A stretch of DNA of 25,595 bases. Source: a virus. Position 1 is the stretch's first letter, and every line of letters starts with the position of its first letter. The notes under the pieces are model-generated. The model had not been told where the DNA came from. It was given only the letters and a program-made list of their open reading frames with translations, and ran no database searches. A program made the position numbers and the translations under genes. The stretch lies in the IMG/VR virus record IMGVR_UViG_3300042430_002308, positions 1 to 25,595 of that record. The stretch is one strand, 5' to 3'. This document shows, piece after piece, positions 1 to 6,645 of this stretch.

Positions 1-366
1 TAGCCGGTACAAGTCATCACCAATCGCAGAATCAGGATCAGACGGATCAACCCTCGCACGCTTCGCACGAGCCTCACGAATATCCGCCGCTTCCTTATCG
101 CCCCGATCAGCGATCCCAACCAGTATCCGATCACGATGGCTTTTCCAATCCGCTTCTGCCCCAGCCGCTTGCTCCGCCGCCGAGTAATGCTGCTCAACCA
201 GATCAGCCAACTCGTCATCCACCCGCATGATCCGCCGCTCCACCTCGCCTAGCGACGGAAGCTCGGGAAGCATCTGCCCCCCGTTGTCTCTTGTCCGCCC
301 GTTTCGTGCGCGCTGGTCAACGTGCCTAGCAGGTCGGGCTGTTCTCGGATCGTAATGGTCTGACAT
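1..366 (-). CDS. Small helical phage protein, C-terminus cut by window edge
   Basis: An open minus-strand frame of 122 codons runs off the left edge, starting MSDHYDPRTARPARH. I chose the ATG at 366 because it lies just after the stop of the methyltransferase gene (ends at 376), a 9-nt gap that fits one operon. The protein has a basic disordered N-terminus, then a long heptad-like helical stretch (LPSLGEVERRIMRVDDELAD onward) rich in Glu, Ala and Arg, with no membrane segment. Many actinophages carry short helical proteins of this type beside recombination or methylation genes, but I cannot name a family. It could be an oligomerising accessory protein. The reading frame is certain enough; the function is unknown. 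Confidence 0.7.
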   Translation of the reverse strand, partial: MSDHYDPRTARPARHVDQRARNGRTRDNGGQMLPELPSLGEVERRIMRVDDELADLVEQHYSAAEQAAGAEADWKSHRDRILVGIADRGDKEAADIREARAKRARVDPSDPDSAIGDDLYRL

Positions 367-375
367 ACGACCATT

Positions 376-1947
376 CTACGATTCCGGTTGGACGCTTTCC
401 GTGGCCTCAGCCGTCAGATCACCGGCCTGCACCGGACCGCAAGCGCGTGTCGCTGCGCGTGCGTCACCCTTCAAGAACACAAGAACATTCTGATGCGACT
501 TGCCCATCTTGCGGGACACATCAAACTGTTTACCGACACGCAGAATCAGTGAAGCAAGATTCGTTACAAGGATCGCCTCGTTATACAAGCTGAGTCCTGC
601 GTCTTGGAAAGCGCTGATCGTATCTGAAACAAAGTTGCGGTAGTTCCCGTCGGGGCCACGGAAGTCACCGACAACAACAACAGCGAACCTGTCGTCCTTC
701 AACAGTTTTGTTGACGTATCAACAATCTGTCGGAATGACTCAATAAAAGTTGAGTAATCCATCGTTGAAAGATCACGCGGATCATCCGAGTACACTTCAA
801 GATCACCATAAGGCGGACAAGAAAACCACAAATCGGCTTCTAAACCTTGACACAACTCGCCCACCTCTGAAGCGTCACCCTCAACCCACTGGGGTAACGG
901 TGCTGCGGCGAGAACAACTGACGGTCGGATAGCGCTCACCCATAACAAGTCACCCGGTTCCAAAGTCGGAATGCACTTCGCCTCGTACCACGGGTCCAAC
1001 TGCACCCCACGGAACACAGTCACCGCTGCCTCGTCGTGGTAATCGGACGGGTGGTCCACAATCGTCACCATTTCCTGCCAACCCGGTGGTGCGTGCCTCT
1101 CAAGGCGTTCTAACGGCGGATGACCGACACACACACCAACTACCGGAATATCCCTCCCCGACTCAACTAGACCCCACAGGATGCCCGCAAGAGTCATTCC
1201 TGACCCGACACTGTTCACAATCCGCTGAACCCCGTCAGGGATATTCGCAACCTGCGGTTTCGTAAACTCAACCGCCTCCGGCGCTTCCATCCCATACGGA
1301 ATCTCAACCCAACCAGACTGCAACGCATCCTCACGCGCACGCGCAACGATCACCGTGTTATACCCCGCCTGATGTTGAATCAACTCGCAACCAGCGCCAC
1401 GAGCCGCAAGAAGCTCCGGTGTCAAATCGCCAGAAGGCACATGCGCCCGACACTTCACACCCAACGCCGCTGCAATCTGAGCCACAAAGTTCACCTGCGG
1501 CGACTGCCGTGACCCAGCCGTGACAACCCCAACCCCTTGTTCACGCGCACGCTCAACCAGAAGCATACAAGTCCGAACTTTCGCACCCCTCACCCCACCA
1601 AAAACATAATGATCCTCACGTTTCAACCAGATGTCACCATGAGTTTCAACCGGTGTCAGCTCAGGCATGTGATCCTCAGGGACATCCGGCACAAACGACA
1701 ACCCGCGGCAAAGCCTTTCACCCTGCAACCTGTTCGCCTCAACCTGCTCCGGGCGAACGTCAATCCCCGTGTACTCCCGACCCAACTTCGACGCAACAAC
1801 CCCACGAACAGAACCCCCGGCGAACGGGTCCAACACCTGACCGCCCGGTGGACAAAACCACCTATAAACCAGTTCACACAAAACCGGGTCAAACAAAGAA
1901 GTTGAACCCTCACCGTAACCCTCAACCTCAACAACAGGTTCAACCAT
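376..1947 (-). CDS. DNA methyltransferase with an inserted PLP-dependent-enzyme-like domain
   Basis: The protein is a mosaic. Residues 35-75 hold a SAM-binding motif I (DPFAGGS at 40-46, followed by the GREYTGIDVRPEQ strand). Residues about 95-365 read as a fold-type II PLP enzyme of the ACC deaminase/D-cysteine desulfhydrase kind: KRED at 109-112, a candidate Schiff-base lysine in RGAKVR (K123), an SPQVNFVAQIAAALG helix, and a Gly-rich phosphate loop VGSGMTLAG at 247-255. The catalytic motif IV of an amino-methyltransferase (SCPPYGDLE, CPPY at 377-380) appears only after this insert, followed by the usual C-terminal half. So the methyltransferase is split by a whole second enzyme fold. I prefer the ATG at 1947, which overlaps the upstream ParB-gene stop by 8 nt, over a start at 1998. 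The methyltransferase call is strong. Whether the PLP domain is active, and on what substrate, is unknown. Confidence 0.85.
   Translation of the reverse strand: MVEPVVEVEGYGEGSTSLFDPVLCELVYRWFCPPGGQVLDPFAGGSVRGVVASKLGREYTGIDVRPEQVEANRLQGERLCRGLSFVPDVPEDHMPELTPVETHGDIWLKREDHYVFGGVRGAKVRTCMLLVERAREQGVGVVTAGSRQSPQVNFVAQIAAALGVKCRAHVPSGDLTPELLAARGAGCELIQHQAGYNTVIVARAREDALQSGWVEIPYGMEAPEAVEFTKPQVANIPDGVQRIVNSVGSGMTLAGILWGLVESGRDIPVVGVCVGHPPLERLERHAPPGWQEMVTIVDHPSDYHDEAAVTVFRGVQLDPWYEAKCIPTLEPGDLLWVSAIRPSVVLAAAPLPQWVEGDASEVGELCQGLEADLWFSCPPYGDLEVYSDDPRDLSTMDYSTFIESFRQIVDTSTKLLKDDRFAVVVVGDFRGPDGNYRNFVSDTISAFQDAGLSLYNEAILVTNLASLILRVGKQFDVSRKMGKSHQNVLVFLKGDARAATRACGPVQAGDLTAEATESVQPES
1911..1941. repeat. 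Dispersed repeat, copy 1 of 3 (start of the fused methyltransferase gene)
   Basis: This stretch shares about 29 of 31 positions with 5411-5441, and its central 24 bp recur at 7324-7347 on the other strand. Plus-strand core: AACCCTCAACCTCAAC, one variable base (A here), then ACAGGTT. It encodes the N-terminal EPVVEVEG of the methyltransferase. Confidence 0.8.
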
Positions 1948-2599
1948 TTTGCACCATATCCGTCGCCTGATGGCCGTGACCCTGCGGCACAGCAACATTC
2001 CAAGTCAACGGTTTACCATCACGACCCAACTCAGACTCAATCCCAAGATCAGTCCACGCCCGTTTCCGATCCTGCCACCAACCCTCACGACTGTTCAACA
2101 CACTCACAGGCAAACCAACAAACCGTTCAGCCAACTTCACCGGGGCCTTACGAGTCTCAGGAACCGGCAACTCCTCAACAGGCAAAGTATCCGCCAACAA
2201 CGCATCCAAATCGTCAGCCGTATACGAAGCCGCAGCCAACAACCCCAAGTCAGCAGACATCACCTCAGCGATCATCCCCGCCAACAACTCATCATCATAA
2301 CCACCCAACTCGGCAGTCCGATTATCAGCCAACGCAAACGCCTTAGCCGTCGCATCATCATCATCAACCCACACAACCGCAATCTCAGACCAACCCAACT
2401 TCACCGCCGCCATAAACGTATGGTTCCCAGCGATCACCTCGCCCGTACTCTCACGAGCAACAATCGGTTTCCGCTGACCAAAAGCATCCAACGAACGCAT
2501 CACCGCATCCACATCACCCCGACGCGGATTACCAGTCATCGTTCTCAACCCCTCAACAGGAACACACAACCCCTGCAACTGCGGAACAACATTCGACAC
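1940..2599 (-). CDS. ParB/sulfiredoxin-fold domain protein with a phage methylase-associated C-terminus
   Basis: The N-terminal 100 residues have the ParB-like nuclease signature: GNPRRGD at 23-29, a KPIV strand, AGNHT at 57-61 and ADNRT. The C-terminus contains PVSVLNSREGWWQDRKRAW and a downstream LGIESELGRD. In other phages this pattern sits beside or fused to DNA methylases and substrate-modifying genes. Start choice: a TTG at 2611 would place the perfect GGAGG inside the gene. The GTG at 2599 sits five bases after that GGAGG and is preferred (219 aa). The gene is translationally coupled to the fused methyltransferase (8-nt overlap) and diverges from a paralogous ParB-domain gene at 2667. 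It probably acts on or near phage DNA with the methyltransferase, but the role of phage ParB-domain proteins of this type is not well defined. Confidence 0.85.
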   Translation of the reverse strand: MSNVVPQLQGLCVPVEGLRTMTGNPRRGDVDAVMRSLDAFGQRKPIVARESTGEVIAGNHTFMAAVKLGWSEIAVVWVDDDDATAKAFALADNRTAELGGYDDELLAGMIAEVMSADLGLLAAASYTADDLDALLADTLPVEELPVPETRKAPVKLAERFVGLPVSVLNSREGWWQDRKRAWTDLGIESELGRDGKPLTWNVAVPQGHGHQATDMVQNG

Positions 2600-2666
2600 A
2601 ACAACCTCCAAATAGAAAACCGATCATACCCCAAATAATGCCTAAACGTATGGTAGAATCACAACC
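2600..2666. promoter_or_regulatory. Divergent promoter region between two ParB-domain genes
   Basis: For the plus-strand gene a -10-like TAGAAT at 2654-2659 lies seven bases before the ATG at 2667, and no ribosome-binding site is present. This predicts a leaderless transcript. For the minus-strand gene a TATGAT -10 lies upstream of GGAGG and GTG. No good -35 is visible for either, so the exact promoters are uncertain. Confidence 0.5.
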
Positions 2667-3158
2667 ATGATTGCAGACGACCTCCAAGAACTACTCGTCC
2701 CAATCGAAACCCTCACACCCCTACACCACAACCCCCGCCGCGGCAACGTCAACGCAATCAAAGCAAGCCTCACCCAATTCGGGCAACTCAAACCGTTAGT
2801 CGTAAACCAAGACGGACAAATCCTCGCAGGGAACCACACCCACGCCGCCGCCGTCCAACTCGGCTGGGACCACATCGCCGCCATCACAGTCAACCTCACC
2901 CTAGAAGAAGCACAAGCATTCGCAATAGCCGATAACCACACCTCCGACCTCTCCCGCTGGGACAACAAAGAACTCACAACAATGCTCACCAACATCTCAA
3001 ACAACAACACCCAACTCCTAGAAGCAACAAGCTTCACACCCGAAGACCTCCAAGCCCTCCTCCAAACCACCGACAACCCCGCCGCCTTCCAACCACCAGA
3101 AAAAGACAACACAGAACACGGACAAGGAAACTGCCCCACATGCCAACGCCCCCTATAA
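2667..3158 (+). CDS. ParB-domain protein (second paralogue)
   Basis: 163 aa. The ParB-like nuclease fold is plain: HNPRRGN near residue 21, QLKPLVV, LAGNHTHAAA near 54, ADNHTSDLS near 90, then an alpha-helical tail (TPEDLQALL). It ends in GNCPTCQRPL, a CxxC pair that could be half a zinc-binding site. It is a clear paralogue of the minus-strand protein at 1940-2599, transcribed divergently from it. Codons are almost all A- or C-ending, unlike genes further right. The gene overlaps the small-terminase-like gene by 19 nt, so the two are probably co-translated. No RBS precedes the ATG, and a -10 lies seven bases upstream (leaderless style). The ParB-fold assignment is strong; the biological role is inferred only from neighbours. 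Confidence 0.85.
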   Translation: MIADDLQELLVPIETLTPLHHNPRRGNVNAIKASLTQFGQLKPLVVNQDGQILAGNHTHAAAVQLGWDHIAAITVNLTLEEAQAFAIADNHTSDLSRWDNKELTTMLTNISNNNTQLLEATSFTPEDLQALLQTTDNPAAFQPPEKDNTEHGQGNCPTCQRPL

Positions 3159-3637
3159 CCTCATACGACCACCCCGGCAGACCAACCAAGTTCAACAAAG
3201 AACGCTGCGACAAAATAATCACCGCACTCCAAGCAGGCAACTACCGAGAAGTAGCCTGCCGCTACGCAGGCATAAGCAACCAAACACTCCGAAACTGGTT
3301 GAAACAAGCCGAAAACCCCGACGCACCACCAGAATACCTAGCATTCTTAGCCGCAATAGAAAAAGCAGAAGCCGACGCAGAAGTCGCAGACATAGCCCTC
3401 ATCCGCAGATCCGCCCAAGACGGACAATGGCAAGCCGCCGCATGGATTCGTGAACGCAAGAACCCTGAACGGTGGGGGCGTAGGGACGCATCGAAGATTG
3501 AAGTTACTGGCGCTGACGGTGGCCCTGTTGATATGCGGGTTACGTTAGGTGTTGACTCGTCTGCGATTGAGAGTTTGGCTATGAAGTTGGAGTCTCGTCG
3601 TCGTGCTGTTGAGGCTGATTCGACCGAACTTGAGTAG
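3140..3637 (+). CDS. Phage terminase small subunit-like HTH protein
   Basis: 165 aa. The N-terminal part (residues about 15-55) holds a helix-turn-helix of the small-terminase type (REVACRYAGISNQTLRNWL). A Glu/Ala-rich helix and the segment AAAWIRERKNPERWGRRD follow; this layout is typical of phage small terminases and related HTH packaging proteins. Such proteins bind the packaging site and hand DNA to the large subunit, which here lies 7.4 kb away on the other strand. A generic phage HTH regulator is the alternative. The oddest feature is codon use: A/C-ending codons to about position 3445, then almost exclusively G/T-ending to the end, which suggests a recombination joint inside the gene. 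The start overlaps the ParB gene end by 19 nt. Confidence 0.7.
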   Translation: MPTPPITSYDHPGRPTKFNKERCDKIITALQAGNYREVACRYAGISNQTLRNWLKQAENPDAPPEYLAFLAAIEKAEADAEVADIALIRRSAQDGQWQAAAWIRERKNPERWGRRDASKIEVTGADGGPVDMRVTLGVDSSAIESLAMKLESRRRAVEADSTELE

Positions 3638-3799
3638 GGTTTCCTATTTGGTTTAGGGCTGTTTTGGGTGGTTTTGGTGGTGTCTGGTTTTGGAAACCCG
3701 CGCCGTTGCTGGGCGAAGTGCGGGTCGTCCACCGGCGGGTAAGCGGGTTTTGGTTGTGGTGGCCGGTTCTGTCCCTGCCCGGTAAGGGCCGGTCACCGC
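3638..3799. other. Intergenic stretch without a convincing gene
   Basis: This G/T-rich sequence lies between the convergent ends of the plus-strand terminase-like gene and the minus-strand 82-aa gene. A short CCCT/AGGG hairpin near 3775-3790 could help termination from either side. Small frames on both strands lack RBSs and recognisable motifs, so I call no gene. Confidence 0.4.
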
Positions 3800-4048
3800 T
3801 CAGTTGTCTGCGAGGATTTCGGTGTGGATCACGCAGGCTTCTAGGTAGGCGGCTTCAAGTGTTGGGTACATGCCGTATGACTGGCCTGCTCCGGCTGGTC
3901 GGGTAACAGCGATCTGGTATCCGCTTGGCCTTGGGAAGATGATGATGCGTGCGCCGTTTTCGATGTTGGCGTTCCACCATGTGTGGGGTTCGGTGGTGGC
4001 GTGGCGTTGCCCTGTTGCTTTGATCGGTGTGAAGGTTGGTGCGGTCAT
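3800..4048 (-). CDS. Hypothetical small protein (82 aa)
   Basis: The ATG at 4048 follows a good AGGAG six bases upstream, so the frame is credible. The protein (MTAPTFTPIKATGQRHATT...) has the pattern of a short beta-rich domain (ARIIIFPRPSGYQIAVTRP) followed by one helix (TLEAAYLEACVIHTEI). This matches the layout of the neighbouring tandem small proteins at 5893-6323, where a strand-rich half is followed by an alanine-rich helix. I do not recognise a family. It is the last gene of the minus-strand run that starts at 4616. Confidence 0.65.
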   Translation of the reverse strand: MTAPTFTPIKATGQRHATTEPHTWWNANIENGARIIIFPRPSGYQIAVTRPAGAGQSYGMYPTLEAAYLEACVIHTEILADN

Positions 4049-4081
4049 GTTGCTCCTAATTTGACTTTGATTAGTAGGTGG

Positions 4082-4261
4082 TTAGTAGATCGGCTGGTAG
4101 CCGTCACACGATGCCTGCATGATGCGGAATTGCTCTGCTGCGATTTCGCAGTCCACGCAACGCCCGGTTTCGGGGACTAGGTGTCGGTCCCATTGGCAGT
4201 CGGGGCAGATGTCGGTTTCACCGGATTTGGTTGCTTCTTGGAGTAGGGCTTCGATGTTCAC
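4082..4261 (-). CDS. Small zinc-ribbon-like protein (59 aa)
   Basis: The protein contains ICPDC and RCVDC, two CxxC knuckles 15 residues apart, the pattern of a zinc ribbon. The GTG start at 4261 overlaps the upstream stop as GTGA, which implies translational coupling and decides the start against longer frames reaching 4345. It sits second to last in a minus-strand operon of tiny proteins. Its partner upstream also has two CxxC pairs. Such proteins often bind DNA, RNA or a host protein, but the function here is unknown. Confidence 0.7.
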   Translation of the reverse strand: MNIEALLQEATKSGETDICPDCQWDRHLVPETGRCVDCEIAAEQFRIMQASCDGYQPIY

Positions 4262-4422
4262 AGTGCGTCTTCTTTCTCTACTGCTTTGAGGAAGCAGATC
4301 GTGCAGAACGTGGTGGTAGCAACAAGTCCTTTTACGGACTCGCATTCGGTGCAGGTTGCTGCGTCGGCAGCGTGTGTGGCCTGTACCTTCTCTACGATTT
4401 TGGTGAACTCGTCGTTTGTCAT
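4258..4422 (-). CDS. Small double-CxxC protein (54 aa)
   Basis: The ATG at 4422 has an AGGAG seven bases upstream. Sequence MTNDEFTKIVEKVQATH, then CTECESVKGLVATTTFCTIC: two CxxC knuckles 13 residues apart, again zinc-ribbon-like. An N-terminal amphipathic helix precedes the knuckles. It overlaps the next gene by 4 nt. No homologue is recognised. It is probably an early accessory protein because of its position behind the promoter element at 4624-4696. Confidence 0.7.
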   Translation of the reverse strand: MTNDEFTKIVEKVQATHAADAATCTECESVKGLVATTTFCTICFLKAVEKEDAL

Positions 4423-4448
4423 GTCTGCTCCTGTTGTTGTGAGTTGGT

Positions 4449-4616
4449 TTATTTCTCGAAGACGAGTGGGCTGTACTCGCTGCCTGACAGAACCGGGTTG
4501 GCCTGACCGACCATCCAGTCCATAGCTGCTTGCCACTCTCGCTCGGTGACCTCGTGGGTCAAGCGCACGTTGCAGTTGGTTGGCTTGTGGAAGATGGTGT
4601 AGAAGGTCGATGTCAT
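4449..4616 (-). CDS. Hypothetical 55-aa protein, leaderless first gene of operon
   Basis: Starts MTSTFYTIFHKPTN; the ATG at 4616 lies seven bases after a -10 (TAGGGT), with no room for an RBS, so the transcript is probably leaderless. The gene at 6646-6939 begins with the same MTST codons and promoter spacing, which supports this start over the longer frame to 4667. The middle holds an amphipathic helix with Trp residues (EREWQAAMDWMVGQ). No family is recognised. Confidence 0.65.
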   Translation of the reverse strand: MTSTFYTIFHKPTNCNVRLTHEVTEREWQAAMDWMVGQANPVLSGSEYSPLVFEK

Positions 4617-4623
4617 GTAGATA

Positions 4624-4696
4624 ACCCTACAGCATGGGTATGACATTATCAAACCAATAATGCCCAATATGGAACATTTCTTCAGATTTCTTTTTC
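4624..4696 (-). promoter_or_regulatory. Recurrent boundary promoter element (copy a)
   Basis: Read on the minus strand: GAAAAAGAAATCTGA, then TTGATA (-35, 4652-4647), 17 nt, TAGGGT (-10, 4629-4624), 7 nt, ATG. The upstream A-rich box overlaps and encodes the last codons and stop (KEI*) of the methyltransferase at 4682. Other copies are at 6947, 9204, 10178, 12631, 17498 and 18284. Confidence 0.75.
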
Positions 4697-5413
4697 ACCC
4701 CAAACACGCTCCCCCGCCAACGCAGTCGCATCCGGGTTCACATCCAACAACACCGAACCACGCCCCAACCGCTTCGCCGCAACCCCAGTCGTACCAGAAC
4801 CACAAAACGGGTCCAACACAACATCACCCCGATTGCTAAACAACTCAACCACACGAGACAACAACGTCACCGGCTTCTGCGTAGGCCACCCAGTGCGCTC
4901 ATGCGAGCTAGTCGAAATGAAAGAGATGTCCCACACATCAGTCATCAACTTCCCATCAGGATGAAACCCCGGCCTGCTCACATCAGTCCCCGGCGCATAC
5001 GGCACACGCTGCGGATTGAACGTGTAACCATCACCCTTCGCATACCACAACAACGTGTCATGCTTCCTAGACAGATGCCGCTTCGACGCACCGCCAGAAC
5101 GGTACGCCCACACAATCTCATTCAAGAAGTTCTGCTCCCCAGCGATGTCGTCCAAAGCGATCTTCGCTCTGTGCGCTGTCCGCCAATCCAAATGCAAGAC
5201 CAGATTGCCGTTAGGCGAAAGCTGCTCCCAACACGCTTCAAGGCGTGGGGTAAGCCACCGGATGTAATCGCTCGTTGTGGCCCAGTGGTTGTCGGCCCAT
5301 TCTCCGAAGTCTCTGCCTGTGTTGAACGGTGGGTCAGCGTAAACAAGTTGGACTGGTTCAAGTCCCAGTGATGGCAGGTTGATGCAGTCGATGTTATGAG
5401 TCGTGTGGTTCAC
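4682..5413 (-). CDS. Site-specific DNA methyltransferase (N4-cytosine or N6-adenine, beta-class order)
   Basis: 243 aa from the GTG at 5413. Motif IV ADPPFNTG comes first (DPPF at 27-30) and motif I DPFCGSGTTG near the C-terminus (from residue 201). A TQKP motif sits just before it. This order defines the beta-class amino-methyltransferases, which methylate adenine N6 or cytosine N4 using SAM. The length fits a stand-alone enzyme, and no restriction endonuclease is adjacent, so protection of phage DNA from host restriction is the likely job. The GTG start follows the stop of the 49-aa gene by one base; a TTG at 5431 is possible but lies inside that gene. Codon endings change from A/C to G/T about 60 codons in, as in the terminase-like gene. 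The target sequence cannot be deduced. Confidence 0.9.
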   Translation of the reverse strand: MNHTTHNIDCINLPSLGLEPVQLVYADPPFNTGRDFGEWADNHWATTSDYIRWLTPRLEACWEQLSPNGNLVLHLDWRTAHRAKIALDDIAGEQNFLNEIVWAYRSGGASKRHLSRKHDTLLWYAKGDGYTFNPQRVPYAPGTDVSRPGFHPDGKLMTDVWDISFISTSSHERTGWPTQKPVTLLSRVVELFSNRGDVVLDPFCGSGTTGVAAKRLGRGSVLLDVNPDATALAGERVWGEKEI

Positions 5414-5441
5414 CCTAACCCTCAACCTCAACTACAGGTTC
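5411..5441. repeat. Dispersed repeat, copy 2 of 3 (junction before second methyltransferase)
   Basis: Nearly the same 31 bp as 1911-1941, again at the edge of a methyltransferase gene. The variable central base is T here. It encodes the last residues EPVVEVEG of the 49-aa protein and the methyltransferase start. Confidence 0.8.
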
Positions 5442-5564
5442 AGGGTTTTCGATCTCGCCCCAGCCTGCCATTGTGGTCCACCACGCTTCACGCAAAGCTT
5501 CCTCCCACGACACCTTGCCATCCGAGTTCGCAACGATCTCACGAGCCAACCGTTCAACACCCAT
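5415..5564 (-). CDS. Hypothetical 49-aa protein upstream of methyltransferase
   Basis: Sequence begins MGVERLAREIVANSDG, continues with a Trp-rich helix (SWEEALREAWWTTMAGWGE) and ends ENPEPVVEVEG. The ATG at 5564 shares one base with the TGA of the upstream gene, and its stop lies one base before the methyltransferase GTG. This tight packing makes it a credible gene despite its size. Its tail EPVVEVEG is identical at DNA level to the N-terminus of the fused methyltransferase at 1947, so it may derive from a larger shared ancestor. The function is unknown; an auxiliary to the methyltransferase is possible. Confidence 0.65.
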   Translation of the reverse strand: MGVERLAREIVANSDGKVSWEEALREAWWTTMAGWGEIENPEPVVEVEG

Positions 5565-5893
5565 CAGTCGTCAAGGCTTTCGATGAAAGCGACAAGACCG
5601 ATAGCTGCTTCGGCGTGCGACGCGTAACCCTCAGAAGCACCCTTAGTAATCGGTCCGTCAGCGTTCCGATAGTTCCACTGGTAGCGACCGTCGAACGTGA
5701 TGAAACCTCGTGAGCGATCCTGTTGTTCCATCTTCGCCATCCTTCTTTCGATCTGGTCTTCCAAAACGTCTAGCTGTGCCATCGCGATGATTTCCATTTC
5801 AAGGTTCTCGTCGCGTATCGCTTCAAGGCGTTGGTCGTCAACCTTGTTCCACTCCTCCCGGAGTGTGTCGATGTTCCAGTCTCTCACCATCAT
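5564..5893 (-). CDS. Hypothetical protein, coiled-coil N-terminus (109 aa)
   Basis: The first 55 residues form a long charged helix (MVRDWNIDTLREEWNKVDDQ, then LEMEIIAMAQLDVLEDQIERR), probably a coiled coil. The C-terminal half is strand-rich (GFITFDGRYQWNY) and ends in an alanine-rich helix (SHAEAAIGLVAFIESL). That last part resembles the helix at the end of other small proteins in this run. It starts by a one-base stop/start overlap (TGATG) with the gene at 5893, so it is translationally coupled. No family is recognised. Confidence 0.7.
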   Translation of the reverse strand: MMVRDWNIDTLREEWNKVDDQRLEAIRDENLEMEIIAMAQLDVLEDQIERRMAKMEQQDRSRGFITFDGRYQWNYRNADGPITKGASEGYASHAEAAIGLVAFIESLDD

Positions 5894-6099
5894 CAGAATG
5901 CTCCTGCTGTGAGGAACACAAACTCAAGTGTCCCAACATTGTAGCCGTCGGCGTTGCCTCGTCCGATGAACTGCTCTGCGAACTGTTGTGCTTCAGCGGC
6001 GTTGGAGAAGAAACCGAGCGGCATGTCTGAACCGCTGACCCTCGCAGTGAAGTGAACTGCTGCTGGTTCGGATGGGAAGATTCCGTATGAGGGTTCCAT
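5893..6099 (-). CDS. Small tandem paralogue B (68 aa)
   Basis: This is a duplicate of the gene just upstream (6099-6323). Shared features in order: HFTARVSGS, a MPLGFF/VPIGYF strand, an NAAEAQQFAEQ/NADQATQYADQ helix, and a C-terminal GTLEFVFLTA. The fold looks like two or three strands around one helix. It starts by TGATG overlap with its paralogue, so the pair is co-translated. Function unknown; tandem small paralogues in phage early regions often target different host factors, which is inference only. Confidence 0.75.
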   Translation of the reverse strand: MEPSYGIFPSEPAAVHFTARVSGSDMPLGFFSNAAEAQQFAEQFIGRGNADGYNVGTLEFVFLTAGAF

Positions 6100-6323
6100 C
6101 AGCCCGCTGCCGCTGTGAGAAACACAAAATCAAGTGTCCCGTTAGACCCTGAGTAGGGCATACCGCACGGAAAGAGCTGATCTGCGTACTGCGTAGCTTG
6201 GTCGGCATTGGCGAAGTAGCCTATTGGCACATCGAAACCGGCGAACGATGAGCCGCTAACCCTCGCTGTGAAATGCAATGTTGCTGTTGCTGTTGCTGTT
6301 GCTGAATATGCTGCTGTTTCCAT
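6099..6323 (-). CDS. Small tandem paralogue A (74 aa)
   Basis: Paralogue of 5893-6099, with a longer N-terminus containing a short Ala-Thr repeat (SATATATATLHFTARVSGS). The DNA there carries a CTGTTG triplet-pair repeat near 6280-6310, so it may be length-variable. It has the same core: a strand, an alanine/glutamine helix, and a final LDFVFLTAAAG. The ATG at 6323 overlaps the stop of the upstream gene (TAATG). Confidence 0.75.
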   Translation of the reverse strand: METAAYSATATATATLHFTARVSGSSFAGFDVPIGYFANADQATQYADQLFPCGMPYSGSNGTLDFVFLTAAAG

Positions 6324-6562
6324 TAGAAGATCACCTCGGTTACTGGAATCAAAAGTGAAGTGTTGCCGTTGATCGTGATGTCGATTGCACGCTCAACCTT
6401 CGCTCGTGCAGGTGCGCTGCGCTCCGCTGCGGCTTTGGTGTCGAAGACCCCGTACTCGCAGTTGGAGAACCAAACGTGAATGTCGTTTGACTCAATATCG
6501 AAGTGGCGGCTGACCTCTGTGGTCACTGTGAACCGTGGTGTGTTTACTTTGATCGTTGTCAT
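6323..6562 (-). CDS. Hypothetical 79-aa protein
   Basis: Starts MTTIKVNTPRFTV; the ATG at 6562 has an AGGAG six bases upstream, which decides against the longer frame to 6658. The composition is strand-helix-strand: FTVTTEVSRHFDIESNDIHVW, a short helix DTKAAAERSAPARAKVERAI, then a hydrophobic strand (TSLLIPVTEVIF). The middle segment (VWFSNCEYGVFDTKAAAERSA) echoes the strand-then-helix pattern of the tandem paralogues downstream, so all three may share an ancestral fold. This is not provable by eye. Confidence 0.65.
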   Translation of the reverse strand: MTTIKVNTPRFTVTTEVSRHFDIESNDIHVWFSNCEYGVFDTKAAAERSAPARAKVERAIDITINGNTSLLIPVTEVIF

Positions 6563-6607
6563 CTTGCTTGCTCCTTGGTTGTGAACTTGGTTGTGATTGT
6601 AATGGGT

Positions 6608-6635
6608 GGGTGTGACACTTTGTCGTGCCACACCC
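6608..6635. other. Intergenic hairpin
   Basis: GGGTGTG and CACACCC pair around a small internal mismatch and a CAC/GTG continuation. It lies between two minus-strand genes (stop at 6646, next start 6562) but lacks a U-run on that strand. An attenuator or processing hairpin is more likely than a terminator. Confidence 0.5.
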
Positions 6636-6645
6636 GCTTGAGGTT

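Noticed and set aside
1537-2638. Plus-strand frames opposite the ParB and methyltransferase genes
   Set aside because: Shadows rich in His, Asn, Thr and Pro, antisense to genes with clear family motifs.
3664-3906. 80-aa plus-strand frame
   Set aside because: Trp/Gly/Arg-rich, no RBS, antisense to the better supported 82-aa gene.
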